Source: Frankiales bacterium (lineage in GTDB: Bacteria > Actinomycetota > Actinomycetes > Mycobacteriales > SCTD01). Taken from it: a DNA stretch of 5,438 nt. The notes below the pieces were generated by a model. That model had not been told where the DNA came from. It saw only the letters and a program-made list of their open reading frames with translations, and did not search any database. The stretch covers positions 1-5,438 of the forward strand of contig JAOPVD010000230.1 of NCBI GenBank assembly GCA_025966295.1, read 5' to 3'. Positions 1-4,340 of the stretch are shown here, piece after piece. Within the stretch, counting starts at the first letter, position 1. Every line of letters begins with the position of its first letter. The position numbers were made by a program, and so were the translations under genes.

Positions 1-55
1 CGGCGGGCTTCGAGGCGGACGCCTCCGGGCTGGTGGACGGGCTCGGGCCGGGCAC
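1..55 (-). CDS. Possible N-terminus of a leftward gene cut by the window edge
   Basis: A leftward reading frame opens with GTG at 55-53 and runs off the left edge, giving VPGPSPSTSPEASASKPA. Every codon from the start has G or C in the third position, and the bias disappears just upstream of the GTG, as expected at a true gene start. An AGAGG motif at 67-63 sits 7 nt before the GTG. The visible residues are Pro/Ser/Ala-rich and carry no recognisable domain. In related actinobacteria the gene after the sortase and its small membrane protein is often an anthranilate or aminodeoxychorismate synthase glutaminase (trpG/pabA). This could be the variable N-terminal extension of such a protein, but nothing here proves that. 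The rightward frame over the same bases has the same third-position bias but no stop codon before 429-431, so I prefer the leftward reading. Confidence 0.35.
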   Translation of the reverse strand, partial: MPGPSPSTSPEASASKPA

Positions 56-158
56 GACGACGCCTCTCAGTGCACGCGCACGTGCACACCATGTTGTGCT
101 GGGACAGGTGGGGCCACCAGGCGGGGCCGGCAAGATTGTGGCACGGCCGCCGACCTCA

Positions 159-189
159 CCGGGCCCGTTGCGAGCCCGGAATGTCCGGG
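159..189 (-). terminator. Possible stem-loop terminator after the sortase operon
   Basis: Just past the stop of the 53-residue gene lie two overlapping, mutually exclusive inverted repeats. One is CCCGGA (175-180) with TCCGGG (184-189) around a 3-nt loop. The other is CCGGGC (159-164) with GCCCGG (174-179) around a 9-nt loop. Both are perfect 6-bp GC stems. There is no U-tract, which is common for actinobacterial terminators but also means chance pairing in GC-rich DNA cannot be excluded. Confidence 0.3.
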
Positions 190-196
190 GTCGCCG

Positions 197-358
197 TCAG
201 CCCTGGTCGACCGTGACGTCCGACCACGGCGACACCTGGTCGACCGCTGGGAAGACCACCAGGAACAGCAGCAGCACGACCGCGCCGAGCAGCAGCAGCG
301 CCTGGAGCAGGCGCAACGGCAGCGGGCCGGGCAGGTGCCGCCAGATCCAGAGGTACAT
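197..358 (-). CDS. 53-residue membrane protein downstream of the class E sortase
   Basis: This short gene encodes 53 residues starting MYLWIWRHLPG. It has a positively charged, aromatic N-terminus, one strongly hydrophobic membrane segment at about residues 17-37, and a short polar tail ending SDVTVDQG. I recognise the pattern (MYxWIWRxLPG, one helix, a VFP motif, then a D-V-T-V tail) as a conserved small actinobacterial protein found beside class E sortases. No function is established that I know of. The ATG (358-356) shares one base with the sortase TGA (360-358), so translation is probably coupled. A strong Shine-Dalgarno sequence, GGGAGGGG at 369-362, lies at ideal spacing. The tail is probably outside the membrane, because the Arg and His residues favour an N-in topology. 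A helper or partner role for the sortase is inference from position only. Confidence 0.85.
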   Translation of the reverse strand: MYLWIWRHLPGPLPLRLLQALLLLGAVVLLLFLVVFPAVDQVSPWSDVTVDQG

Positions 359-1035
359 CAGCCCCTCCCTCGCAGGGCGGTGGGCACCACGCCCGGCCCC
401 TTGGCCAACGGCTCGTCCAGCACCGCGGTGACGATGAGCCGGGTGCGCGCGGAGTACTTCGGGTTGCAGGTCGTGAGGGTGAGCAGCCGCCGGGTGGGGG
501 TCGCCCCCAGCTGCCCCGGCACCCGGTAGGTGACCTCCACCGCGGTCGGCTCGACCACCGCCATGTTGGTGACCCGGTAGGTGAAGAAGTAGCCCCGCGT
601 CTCGACGACGATCGCGTCGCCGTCGTGGAGCTCGTCCAGCCGGTTGAAGGGCGCGCCGTAGGTGGTGCGGTGGCCGCTGACGACCACATTGCCGACGGCG
701 CCGGGCCGGTCGCTGCTGGGCAGGTGCCCGGGGCCCTTCTTCAGGTCCTCGCGGGAGACGCCCTCGACCACGACGTGCACCTGGTCCTTGCCGAGCGAGG
801 GCAGGTAGATCCGGGCGATGCCCGCGCCCTCGTCGTACGGCGCCAGCTGCGCTGACGTCGGCGTGGCCGCCCACGCGCGGCTGAGGTCGTTGTCCAGCGT
901 CTTCTGCTGGCCGTCGGTGTAGAGGTTGGTGACCTTGAGCTCGTAGAGGCAGAACAGCAGCACCACGACGCCCGCGGTGATGAGGACCTGCCCGAGGCCG
1001 CGCAGCAGCCACCGCATCCGCTCGGCAGGGCTCAC
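358..1035 (-). CDS. Class E sortase (membrane transpeptidase)
   Basis: Sortases cleave a C-terminal sorting signal on secreted proteins and join the protein to the cell wall; class E enzymes of actinobacteria typically prefer an LAxTG-type signal. The product is 225 residues. It has one N-terminal membrane anchor (about 12-32), so the catalytic domain is extracytoplasmic (about 60-215). The triad is visible: His122 in VVSGHRTTYG, Cys190 in LTLTTCNP and Arg199 in ARTRLIV, in family order and spacing. The start chosen is GTG at 1035, giving a 4-nt GTGA overlap with the DUF881 stop. An ATG at 1017 (residue 7) is the alternative; neither has a strong ribosome site. The gene is second in a three-gene operon. 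No protein with a sorting signal is encoded in the window, so the substrate must lie elsewhere. Confidence 0.92.
   Translation of the reverse strand: MSPAERMRWLLRGLGQVLITAGVVVLLFCLYELKVTNLYTDGQQKTLDNDLSRAWAATPTSAQLAPYDEGAGIARIYLPSLGKDQVHVVVEGVSREDLKKGPGHLPSSDRPGAVGNVVVSGHRTTYGAPFNRLDELHDGDAIVVETRGYFFTYRVTNMAVVEPTAVEVTYRVPGQLGATPTRRLLTLTTCNPKYSARTRLIVTAVLDEPLAKGPGVVPTALRGRG
362..369 (-). promoter_or_regulatory. Shine-Dalgarno site of the 53-residue gene
   Basis: The leftward strand reads GGGAGGGG here, with a GGAGG core 5 nt before the ATG at 358. It lies inside the last codons of the sortase gene. A site this strong at correct spacing is the main evidence that the 53-residue frame is translated from 358 rather than being an accident. 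Confidence 0.7.
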
Positions 1036-1784
1036 GGGCGGGACCGCTCGACGTGCGGCAGTTCGAGCGGCCCGTCGTAGGCCGGCATCCGCAGGGTGCG
1101 GGCGGTGGTCACGCCGAAGCGCAGGTCGAAGTCCGCGACGTACCGGCGGAACAGCGCGACGCCGGGCTCGACGTCGAGGGCGGCCCGCATCGCCCGGGCG
1201 TCGCCGATGGCGCGGATGATGAACGGCGGCCCCACCAGGCGGCCCTGGATGAGCAGCGTGTTGCCGACGCACCGGACCGCACTGGTCGACACCACCCGCT
1301 CGCCCATGAGCGTCATCGCCTCGGCGCCGCCGGCCCAGAGCGCGTTGACGACCGACTGCACGTCCTGCTGGTGCACCACCAGGTCGTCCGGGTTGTCGCT
1401 CGTCGGCCGCTGACCGTCCTTGGGCCGGGGGGCGTCGTCGAGTGCGACGGCCAGCCCGGGACCGGTGACGGCGGACAGACCCGCGGGACCGGCGAGCACG
1501 TCGCTGCGGTTGCGCTCCGCGGCCACGGTCGAGGAGGAGGCGGCGGCGCCCTGGCCGACCCGGGCCACGTCGGCGCGCAGGACCGCGGCCTGGCTCTCGA
1601 AGCCGGCGACCTCGTCAGAGGCCTTGTTGATGAGCTCGGTGAGCTGCGAGAACCGGCCACCACGCAGGTCGGTGCCCTGCGCGGTGGAGGCACTGGTGGC
1701 GAACATGAGACCGGCGCCCAGGGCCGTGATCGGCACCAGGACCCGCCAGGCGCGCCCCCCACCGGGGGACGGGTCGTGCTGCAC
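1032..1784 (-). CDS. DUF881 family membrane-anchored protein
   Basis: This is a 250-residue envelope protein of the DUF881 family (the Rv0012 / YlxW-YlxX group); its biochemical role is unknown. An N-terminal membrane helix spans about residues 13-33. A helical, probably coiled-coil stretch follows at about 43-78, then the conserved domain at about 100-235, with hallmarks such as LVVHQQDVQSVVNALW and GNTLLIQGRLVGPPF. The topology is most likely a single-pass protein facing outward. The start is GTG at 1784, because GGAGGTGA lies just before it; a GTG at 1790 is in frame but falls inside that ribosome site. The gene is first in the operon with the sortase and diverges from crgA across 61 bp. 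Conservation of the DUF881-crgA pair suggests a link to division or wall growth, which is inference. Confidence 0.9.
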   Translation of the reverse strand: MQHDPSPGGGRAWRVLVPITALGAGLMFATSASTAQGTDLRGGRFSQLTELINKASDEVAGFESQAAVLRADVARVGQGAAASSSTVAAERNRSDVLAGPAGLSAVTGPGLAVALDDAPRPKDGQRPTSDNPDDLVVHQQDVQSVVNALWAGGAEAMTLMGERVVSTSAVRCVGNTLLIQGRLVGPPFIIRAIGDARAMRAALDVEPGVALFRRYVADFDLRFGVTTARTLRMPAYDGPLELPHVERSRP

Positions 1785-1786
1785 AG

Positions 1787-1794
1787 TCACCTCC
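1787..1794 (-). promoter_or_regulatory. Start-deciding Shine-Dalgarno site of the DUF881 gene
   Basis: The leftward strand reads GGAGGTGA, an eight-base match to the 16S rRNA tail, followed by CT and then GTG at 1784. The GTG at 1790, which would give two more residues, overlaps this motif and has GGAG directly abutting it. Initiation at 1784 is therefore strongly preferred. Confidence 0.7.
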
Positions 1795-1809
1795 GGGGGC
1801 CTCGGCAGA

Positions 1810-1816
1810 TACGCTA
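1810..1816. promoter_or_regulatory. Shared symmetric -10 element of the divergent crgA / DUF881 promoters
   Basis: The 61-bp gap between the two divergent starts holds TACGCTA. It reads TACGCT (TAnnnT) on the plus strand and TAGCGT (TAnnnT) on the minus strand, so one 7-bp element can serve as a -10 box for both directions. Predicted leaders would be roughly 20-25 nt, enough for the Shine-Dalgarno site of each gene. No convincing -35 box is visible on either side, which is common for actinobacterial promoters. This is a prediction from sequence only. Confidence 0.4.
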
Positions 1817-1832
1817 ATGGTCCCCGATGCCC

Positions 1833-1838
1833 AGGAGG
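1833..1838 (+). promoter_or_regulatory. Shine-Dalgarno site of crgA
   Basis: AGGAGG lies 7 nt before the GTG at 1846 and fixes that codon as the crgA start. Nearby ATG codons at 1817 and 1827 are in other frames. Upstream in-frame codons lie on the wrong side of the divergent promoter region. Confidence 0.75.
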
Positions 1839-1845
1839 TCAGGAC

Positions 1846-2103
1846 GTGCCCGAGTCCAAGAAGCGGAAGAAGGCGGTCTACACACCGCCACCCGCGCCGG
1901 GGGCGTCGAAGAAGAAGGGACCCAGCCCGGTGTGGTTGGCGCCCCTCATGCTCGCGCTGTTCCTCATCGGCATCATCTGGCTGGTGGTCTTCTACCTGGC
2001 CGGCGCCGACATGCCGTTCGTCGGTGACCTCGGCAACAACAACCTGCTGATCGGCTTCGGCTTCATCATCGCGGGCTTCGGGCTCTCGACCCAGTGGCGC
2101 TGA
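1846..2103 (+). CDS. crgA: Cell division protein CrgA
   Basis: CrgA is a small actinobacterial divisome membrane protein. In Mycobacterium it contacts FtsZ, FtsQ and the septal penicillin-binding protein; in Streptomyces it influences the timing of FtsZ-ring formation in aerial hyphae. The 85-residue product has a Lys-rich cytoplasmic N-terminus (KKRKK, then SKKKGPSP), a first membrane helix at about 28-53, a short outer loop with NNN at 64-66, and a second helix at about 67-82 ending STQWR. The helix pair, the PSPVW lead-in and the IGFG motif match the family, and the length is typical. The start is GTG, supported by AGGAGG 7 nt upstream. It diverges from the DUF881 gene and is followed on the same strand, after 147 bp, by the PH-domain gene. 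The same neighbours flank crgA in Mycobacterium. Confidence 0.95.
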   Translation: MPESKKRKKAVYTPPPAPGASKKKGPSPVWLAPLMLALFLIGIIWLVVFYLAGADMPFVGDLGNNNLLIGFGFIIAGFGLSTQWR

Positions 2104-2149
2104 CCGGGCGCTGAGCCACCCCGGCGACGTGCACGCAGCAACCCACACT

Positions 2150-2161
2150 TACACCGGTGTA
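2150..2161. promoter_or_regulatory. Perfect 12-bp palindrome TACACCGGTGTA, possible operator
   Basis: TACACCGGTGTA is exactly self-complementary and lies 47 nt after the crgA stop and about 90 nt before the PH-gene start. A 12-bp perfect palindrome without a loop looks more like a site for a dimeric repressor than an RNA hairpin. I cannot assign it to a known regulator. Confidence 0.35.
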
Positions 2162-2171
2162 GTTCTCCCCA

Positions 2172-2194
2172 GGAGATCTCCACAGTGTGGATAG
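2172..2194. promoter_or_regulatory. Palindrome GGAGATCTCC followed by inverted DnaA-box-like pair
   Basis: GGAGATCTCC (2172-2181) is a perfect 10-bp palindrome. It overlaps ATCTCCACA (2176-2184), which faces TGTGGATAG (2186-2194) across one base. The reverse complement of the latter, CTATCCACA, matches the DnaA box TTATCCACA at 8 of 9 bases; the left copy matches at 7 of 9. The origin-proximal neighbourhood makes DnaA binding plausible, but two boxes do not make an origin. Binding by DnaA here is inference. Confidence 0.35.
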
Positions 2195-2206
2195 TCGTGG
2201 AGCGCT

Positions 2207-2223
2207 GGTTCCCGGTCGGAACC
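2207..2223 (+). other. Stem-loop in the probable leader of the PH-domain gene
   Basis: GGTTCC (2207-2212) and GGAACC (2218-2223) form a perfect 6-bp stem around a 5-nt loop, ending 27 nt before the PH start codon. It could be an operator or an mRNA leader hairpin. It does not cover the ribosome site, GGGTGA at 2241-2246. Confidence 0.35.
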
Positions 2224-2250
2224 GCCGCAAACCCGTGACAGGGTGAACCG

Positions 2251-2649
2251 GTGACCGCGCGCTTCGTAACCGGACCCCCGCTGCTCCAGGGCTGGGCCGA
2301 GCTGGCCGCCGCCGCGGGGCTGCTGGAGGCTGCTTTCGCCGTCGACCCGGTGGGCCGGGTGCTCGTCGCACCGGCGGTCGTGCTGCTCGCGGTGCTCGGT
2401 GCCCGTGACCTGCTGCTGCGGCCGACCCTGACCGCCGGTCACGAGGGGCTCCGGGTGGTGGACGGGTTCCGGCGGCGGGCGGTGCGCTGGCCGGAGCTCG
2501 CGCGGGCCCGGGTCGTCACCGACCGGCGGGCGCCGTTGCTGGAGCTCGACCTCGGCGACACGGTGGTCGTGCTGTCCCGCCGGCGGCTCGGGCAGCCGCC
2601 CGCGCTGGCGCTGGCCGAGCTCGAGGCCACCCGCCCGCCGGCGGGCTGA
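2251..2649 (+). CDS. Small membrane protein with bacterial PH domain
   Basis: The 132-residue product has two hydrophobic segments (about 14-30 and 36-54) followed by a compact bacterial PH-like domain (about 57-125). The pattern GLRVVDGFRRRAVRWPEL, then a strand-rich stretch containing LELDLGDTVVVLSRRRLG, is typical of the short actinobacterial PH-domain proteins exemplified by Rv0010c. Their ligand and function are not established. The domain should lie on the cytoplasmic face if the two segments form a hairpin. The start is GTG at 2251, preceded by AGGGTGA at 2240-2246 with 4 nt spacing, a moderate ribosome site. The gene follows crgA on the same strand across a palindrome-rich 147-bp gap, so it may have its own regulated promoter. 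It converges with the rhomboid gene. Confidence 0.82.
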   Translation: MTARFVTGPPLLQGWAELAAAAGLLEAAFAVDPVGRVLVAPAVVLLAVLGARDLLLRPTLTAGHEGLRVVDGFRRRAVRWPELARARVVTDRRAPLLELDLGDTVVVLSRRRLGQPPALALAELEATRPPAG

Positions 2650-2672
2650 CCTCGTTCGTCCGACGGCCGAGG
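2650..2672 (+). terminator. Possible stem-loop terminator after the PH-domain gene
   Basis: Directly after the TGA, CCTCG (2650-2654) pairs with CGAGG (2668-2672). Inside, CGTC (2657-2660) pairs with GACG (2662-2665), giving a two-tier hairpin with a small internal bulge. A further 5-bp hairpin, GCGGG/CCCGC, follows at 2675-2687. There is no U-tract. The position between convergent genes supports a terminator role. Confidence 0.35.
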
Positions 2673-2846
2673 CTGCGGGATACCCGCGAACAGGACGCGC
2701 TACGAGAGCGGTTGGCCGCGACGTTCACGATGTAGGCCAGGGTCGCCGCCCACAGCAGGCAGCCCACGCTCAGCCGGAAGCGAGCCAGCCCGACACGCTC
2801 GTCCTGGGCATGAGCAGCACGGCCGCGGGCCCCCGCGCGCTCACCC
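2673..2846. other. Intergenic spacer between convergent PH and rhomboid genes
   Basis: This spacer lies between convergent 3' ends. I find no complete gene in it. The only notable content is a leftward frame at about 2806-2705 that reads like a membrane helix but has no convincing start or stop; see the finding on it. Confidence 0.5.
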
Positions 2847-3767
2847 TCAGGCGGTCGTGAGCTGGGTGGTCCGCGCGGCCACGAGCCCCACCACGAGCAG
2901 CACGAGCCCGAGGCCGCCCACCACCTGGTAGAGCCAGCGCCGCTCCCCCGCCGGGGCGTAGACCAGGGCCACGGCGAACAGTGCACCGCCGATCAGACCA
3001 CCGACGTGGCCGCGCCAGTCGATGTAGCTCGACGCCACGAAGCTGATCGCCAGGTTGATGCCGATGGTCGTGGCGATCTGGCTGACGTCGCCGCCGCGCC
3101 GGCGCTGCAGGACGTAGAAGGCGGCGAACAGCCCGAACACCGCACCCGACGCGCCGGCGGCCTGCTGGTTGGCCGGCCCCAGGGCGTACGACAACGCCGC
3201 CCCGGACTGCCCGGACAGCAGGTAGAGGGCGGCGAACCGGAGCCGCCCGAAGCTCTGCTCCAGCGTCGGCCCGAGCAGGTACAGGCAGAACATGTTCAGG
3301 GCGATGTGCACCACCCCGAAGTGCAGGAAGGTCGAGGTGAGCAGCCGCCAGTACTCGCCCTGCGCGACGCCGTCGGCGAACGGGCCGGTGAACTCCCCGT
3401 GCGCGAACAGCGGGTGCATGGTGGGGGCCAGCGCCAGCTTCTCGAACAGCGGCGACGGGTTGCCCCCGAAGGCGAGGCCGGTGCCAGTCGCGGTGGTGAC
3501 CAGGAACAGCAGCACGTTCAGCCCGATGAGCGTGAACGTCACCACCGGCGTGCCGACCGCCCGGCCGCCGAACGCCGCCTTGGGCTGGCGGATGGTCGCC
3601 GAGCCCTCCTTGACGCACGACGGGCACTGGAACCCGACCGAGGCGGACCGCATGCAGTCCGGGCAGATCGGCCGCTCGCACCGGGTGCAGCGGACGTAGG
3701 TTTCCCGGTCAGTGTGGCGGTAGCAGACCGGCGCCGTGTCCGGCCCCGCCTCGGGCTCGGTGCTCAG
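2847..3767 (-). CDS. Rhomboid family intramembrane serine protease with N-terminal zinc ribbon
   Basis: Rhomboids cleave membrane helices within the bilayer. The 306-residue product starts with a zinc-binding module: Cys15, His18, Cys27, Cys30, Cys35, Cys38, Cys48 and Cys51, a B-box-like arrangement. The membrane core follows, with the loop-1 WR motif (YWRLL), His154 and Asn158 in HIALN, the nucleophile Ser207 in GASG, and the base His254 in RGHVGG. Six core helices plus a seventh near the C-terminus (about 281-299) can be counted. The catalytic dyad is intact. The start is a problem: the first ATG (3653) would delete most of the zinc ribbon, and no ATG or GTG lies upstream in frame before the ppiA stop. 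CTG at 3767, one base after the ppiA TGA, gives a sensible N-terminus beginning (M)STEP. The gene probably shares a transcript with ppiA. Confidence 0.85.
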   Translation of the reverse strand: MSTEPEAGPDTAPVCYRHTDRETYVRCTRCERPICPDCMRSASVGFQCPSCVKEGSATIRQPKAAFGGRAVGTPVVTFTLIGLNVLLFLVTTATGTGLAFGGNPSPLFEKLALAPTMHPLFAHGEFTGPFADGVAQGEYWRLLTSTFLHFGVVHIALNMFCLYLLGPTLEQSFGRLRFAALYLLSGQSGAALSYALGPANQQAAGASGAVFGLFAAFYVLQRRRGGDVSQIATTIGINLAISFVASSYIDWRGHVGGLIGGALFAVALVYAPAGERRWLYQVVGGLGLVLLVVGLVAARTTQLTTA

Positions 3768-3768
3768 T

Positions 3769-4299
3769 TCAGGACTCGACGTTCTCGACGGCCACCCGCT
3801 CGATGACGACGTCCTGGGCGGGACGGTCCATCGCGCCGACCGGCAGGGCGGCGATCTTGTCCACCACGTCCCGGGAGGCTTGGTCGGCGACCTCGCCGAA
3901 GATGGTGTGCTTGGCGTTCAGCCAGGGCGTGTTGGCGACGGTGATGAAGAACTGCGAGCCGTTCGTGCCCGGACCGGCGTTGGCCATCGCGAGCAGGTAG
4001 GGCTTGGAGAACTGCAGCTCCGGGTGGATCTCGTCGTTGAAGCGGTAGCCCGGGCCGCCGGTGCCGGTGCCCAGCGGGTCCCCGCCCTGGATCATGAAGC
4101 CGCTGATGACGCGGTGGAAGACCGTGCCGTCGTAGAGCGCGCCCTCGCCCTTCTGGCCGGTCTTCGGGTCGGTCCACTCACCGCTGCCGTCGGCGAGCCC
4201 CACGAAGTTCTTGACCGTCTTGGGGGCGTGGTCGGGGAACAGCTGCACCCGGATGTCGCCGTGGTTGGTGGAGAGGGTCGCGTAGAGGTCGGTGGCCAC
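3769..4299 (-). CDS. ppiA: Cyclophilin-type peptidyl-prolyl cis-trans isomerase
   Basis: This 176-residue cyclophilin catalyses isomerisation of X-Pro bonds during protein folding. There is no signal peptide, so it should be cytoplasmic. Active-site motifs are complete: FHRVISGFMIQGGDP at 61-75 (Arg63, Phe68, Gln71), AMANAGPGTNGSQFFIT at 104-120 (Gln116), and PWLNAKHTIFGEV with Trp126 and His131. The loop EWTDPKTGQKGEGALYDG (41-58) is the usual actinobacterial insertion. The start is GTG at 4299, because GGGAG at 4309-4305 lies 5 nt upstream and the protein then begins like its Streptomyces relatives. GTG 4314 and ATG 4311 are in frame, but lack a ribosome site and fall in or beside a hairpin. 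The rhomboid gene follows after one base. Gene position agrees with M. tuberculosis Rv0009. Confidence 0.95.
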   Translation of the reverse strand: MATDLYATLSTNHGDIRVQLFPDHAPKTVKNFVGLADGSGEWTDPKTGQKGEGALYDGTVFHRVISGFMIQGGDPLGTGTGGPGYRFNDEIHPELQFSKPYLLAMANAGPGTNGSQFFITVANTPWLNAKHTIFGEVADQASRDVVDKIAALPVGAMDRPAQDVVIERVAVENVES

Positions 4300-4304
4300 G
4301 AGGG

Positions 4305-4309
4305 CTCCC
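4305..4309 (-). promoter_or_regulatory. Start-deciding Shine-Dalgarno site of ppiA
   Basis: GGGAG ends 5 nt before the GTG at 4299. No comparable motif precedes the upstream in-frame GTG (4314) or ATG (4311), so translation most likely begins at 4299. Confidence 0.55.
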
Positions 4310-4312
4310 ATC

Positions 4313-4335
4313 ACAGGGTCGGGGGCGGACCCTGT
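4313..4335 (-). terminator. Perfect 8-bp stem-loop between the diguanylate cyclase gene and ppiA
   Basis: ACAGGGTC (4313-4320) and GACCCTGT (4328-4335) are exact reverse complements around a 7-nt GC-rich loop. The hairpin starts 5 nt after the TAG of the cyclase gene and ends 3 nt before the ppiA ribosome site. It is the strongest hairpin in the window and fits a factor-independent terminator without a U-tract. An operator or a ppiA leader structure is also possible. Confidence 0.5.
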
Positions 4336-4340
4336 CGACT

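Noticed and set aside
71..88. GTGCAC repeats around GCACGTGC, considered as an operator
   Set aside because: The outer arms do not form a consistent inverted repeat. Only the central 8 bp are palindromic, which is expected often in this composition.
33..431. Rightward 132-residue ORF at the left end
   Set aside because: Beyond the first 20 codons it loses third-position GC bias and runs antisense through the 53-residue gene into the sortase. It has low-complexity composition and no domain.
197..1012. Leftward 271-residue ORF spanning the sortase
   Set aside because: It is an out-of-frame shadow of the sortase. Only its last 53 residues are real, and they start at their own ATG at 358 with their own ribosome site.
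358..1272. Sortase start at 1272 (304-residue version)
   Set aside because: The extra 79 residues overlap DUF881 out of frame and are Arg/Pro-rich. The GTG at 1035 gives a membrane anchor directly at the N-terminus, as in the family.
1053..1817. Rightward 254-residue ORF antisense to DUF881
   Set aside because: Arg/Gly/His-rich shadow frame typical of high-GC DNA. The opposite strand carries a recognisable DUF881 protein with a strong ribosome site.
1420..1845. Long N-terminal extension of CrgA (227-residue version)
   Set aside because: The extension is antisense to DUF881 and crosses the divergent promoter. CrgA is about 85-95 residues in the family, and AGGAGG precedes the GTG at 1846.
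2770..3681. Leftward 303-residue ORF overlapping the rhomboid gene
   Set aside because: It is a +1 shadow of the rhomboid frame with Arg/Ala/Pro-rich composition and none of the catalytic motifs.
3006..3806. Rightward 266-residue ORF antisense to the rhomboid gene
   Set aside because: No domain pattern and charged low-complexity composition. The minus strand has an intact rhomboid dyad and zinc ribbon.
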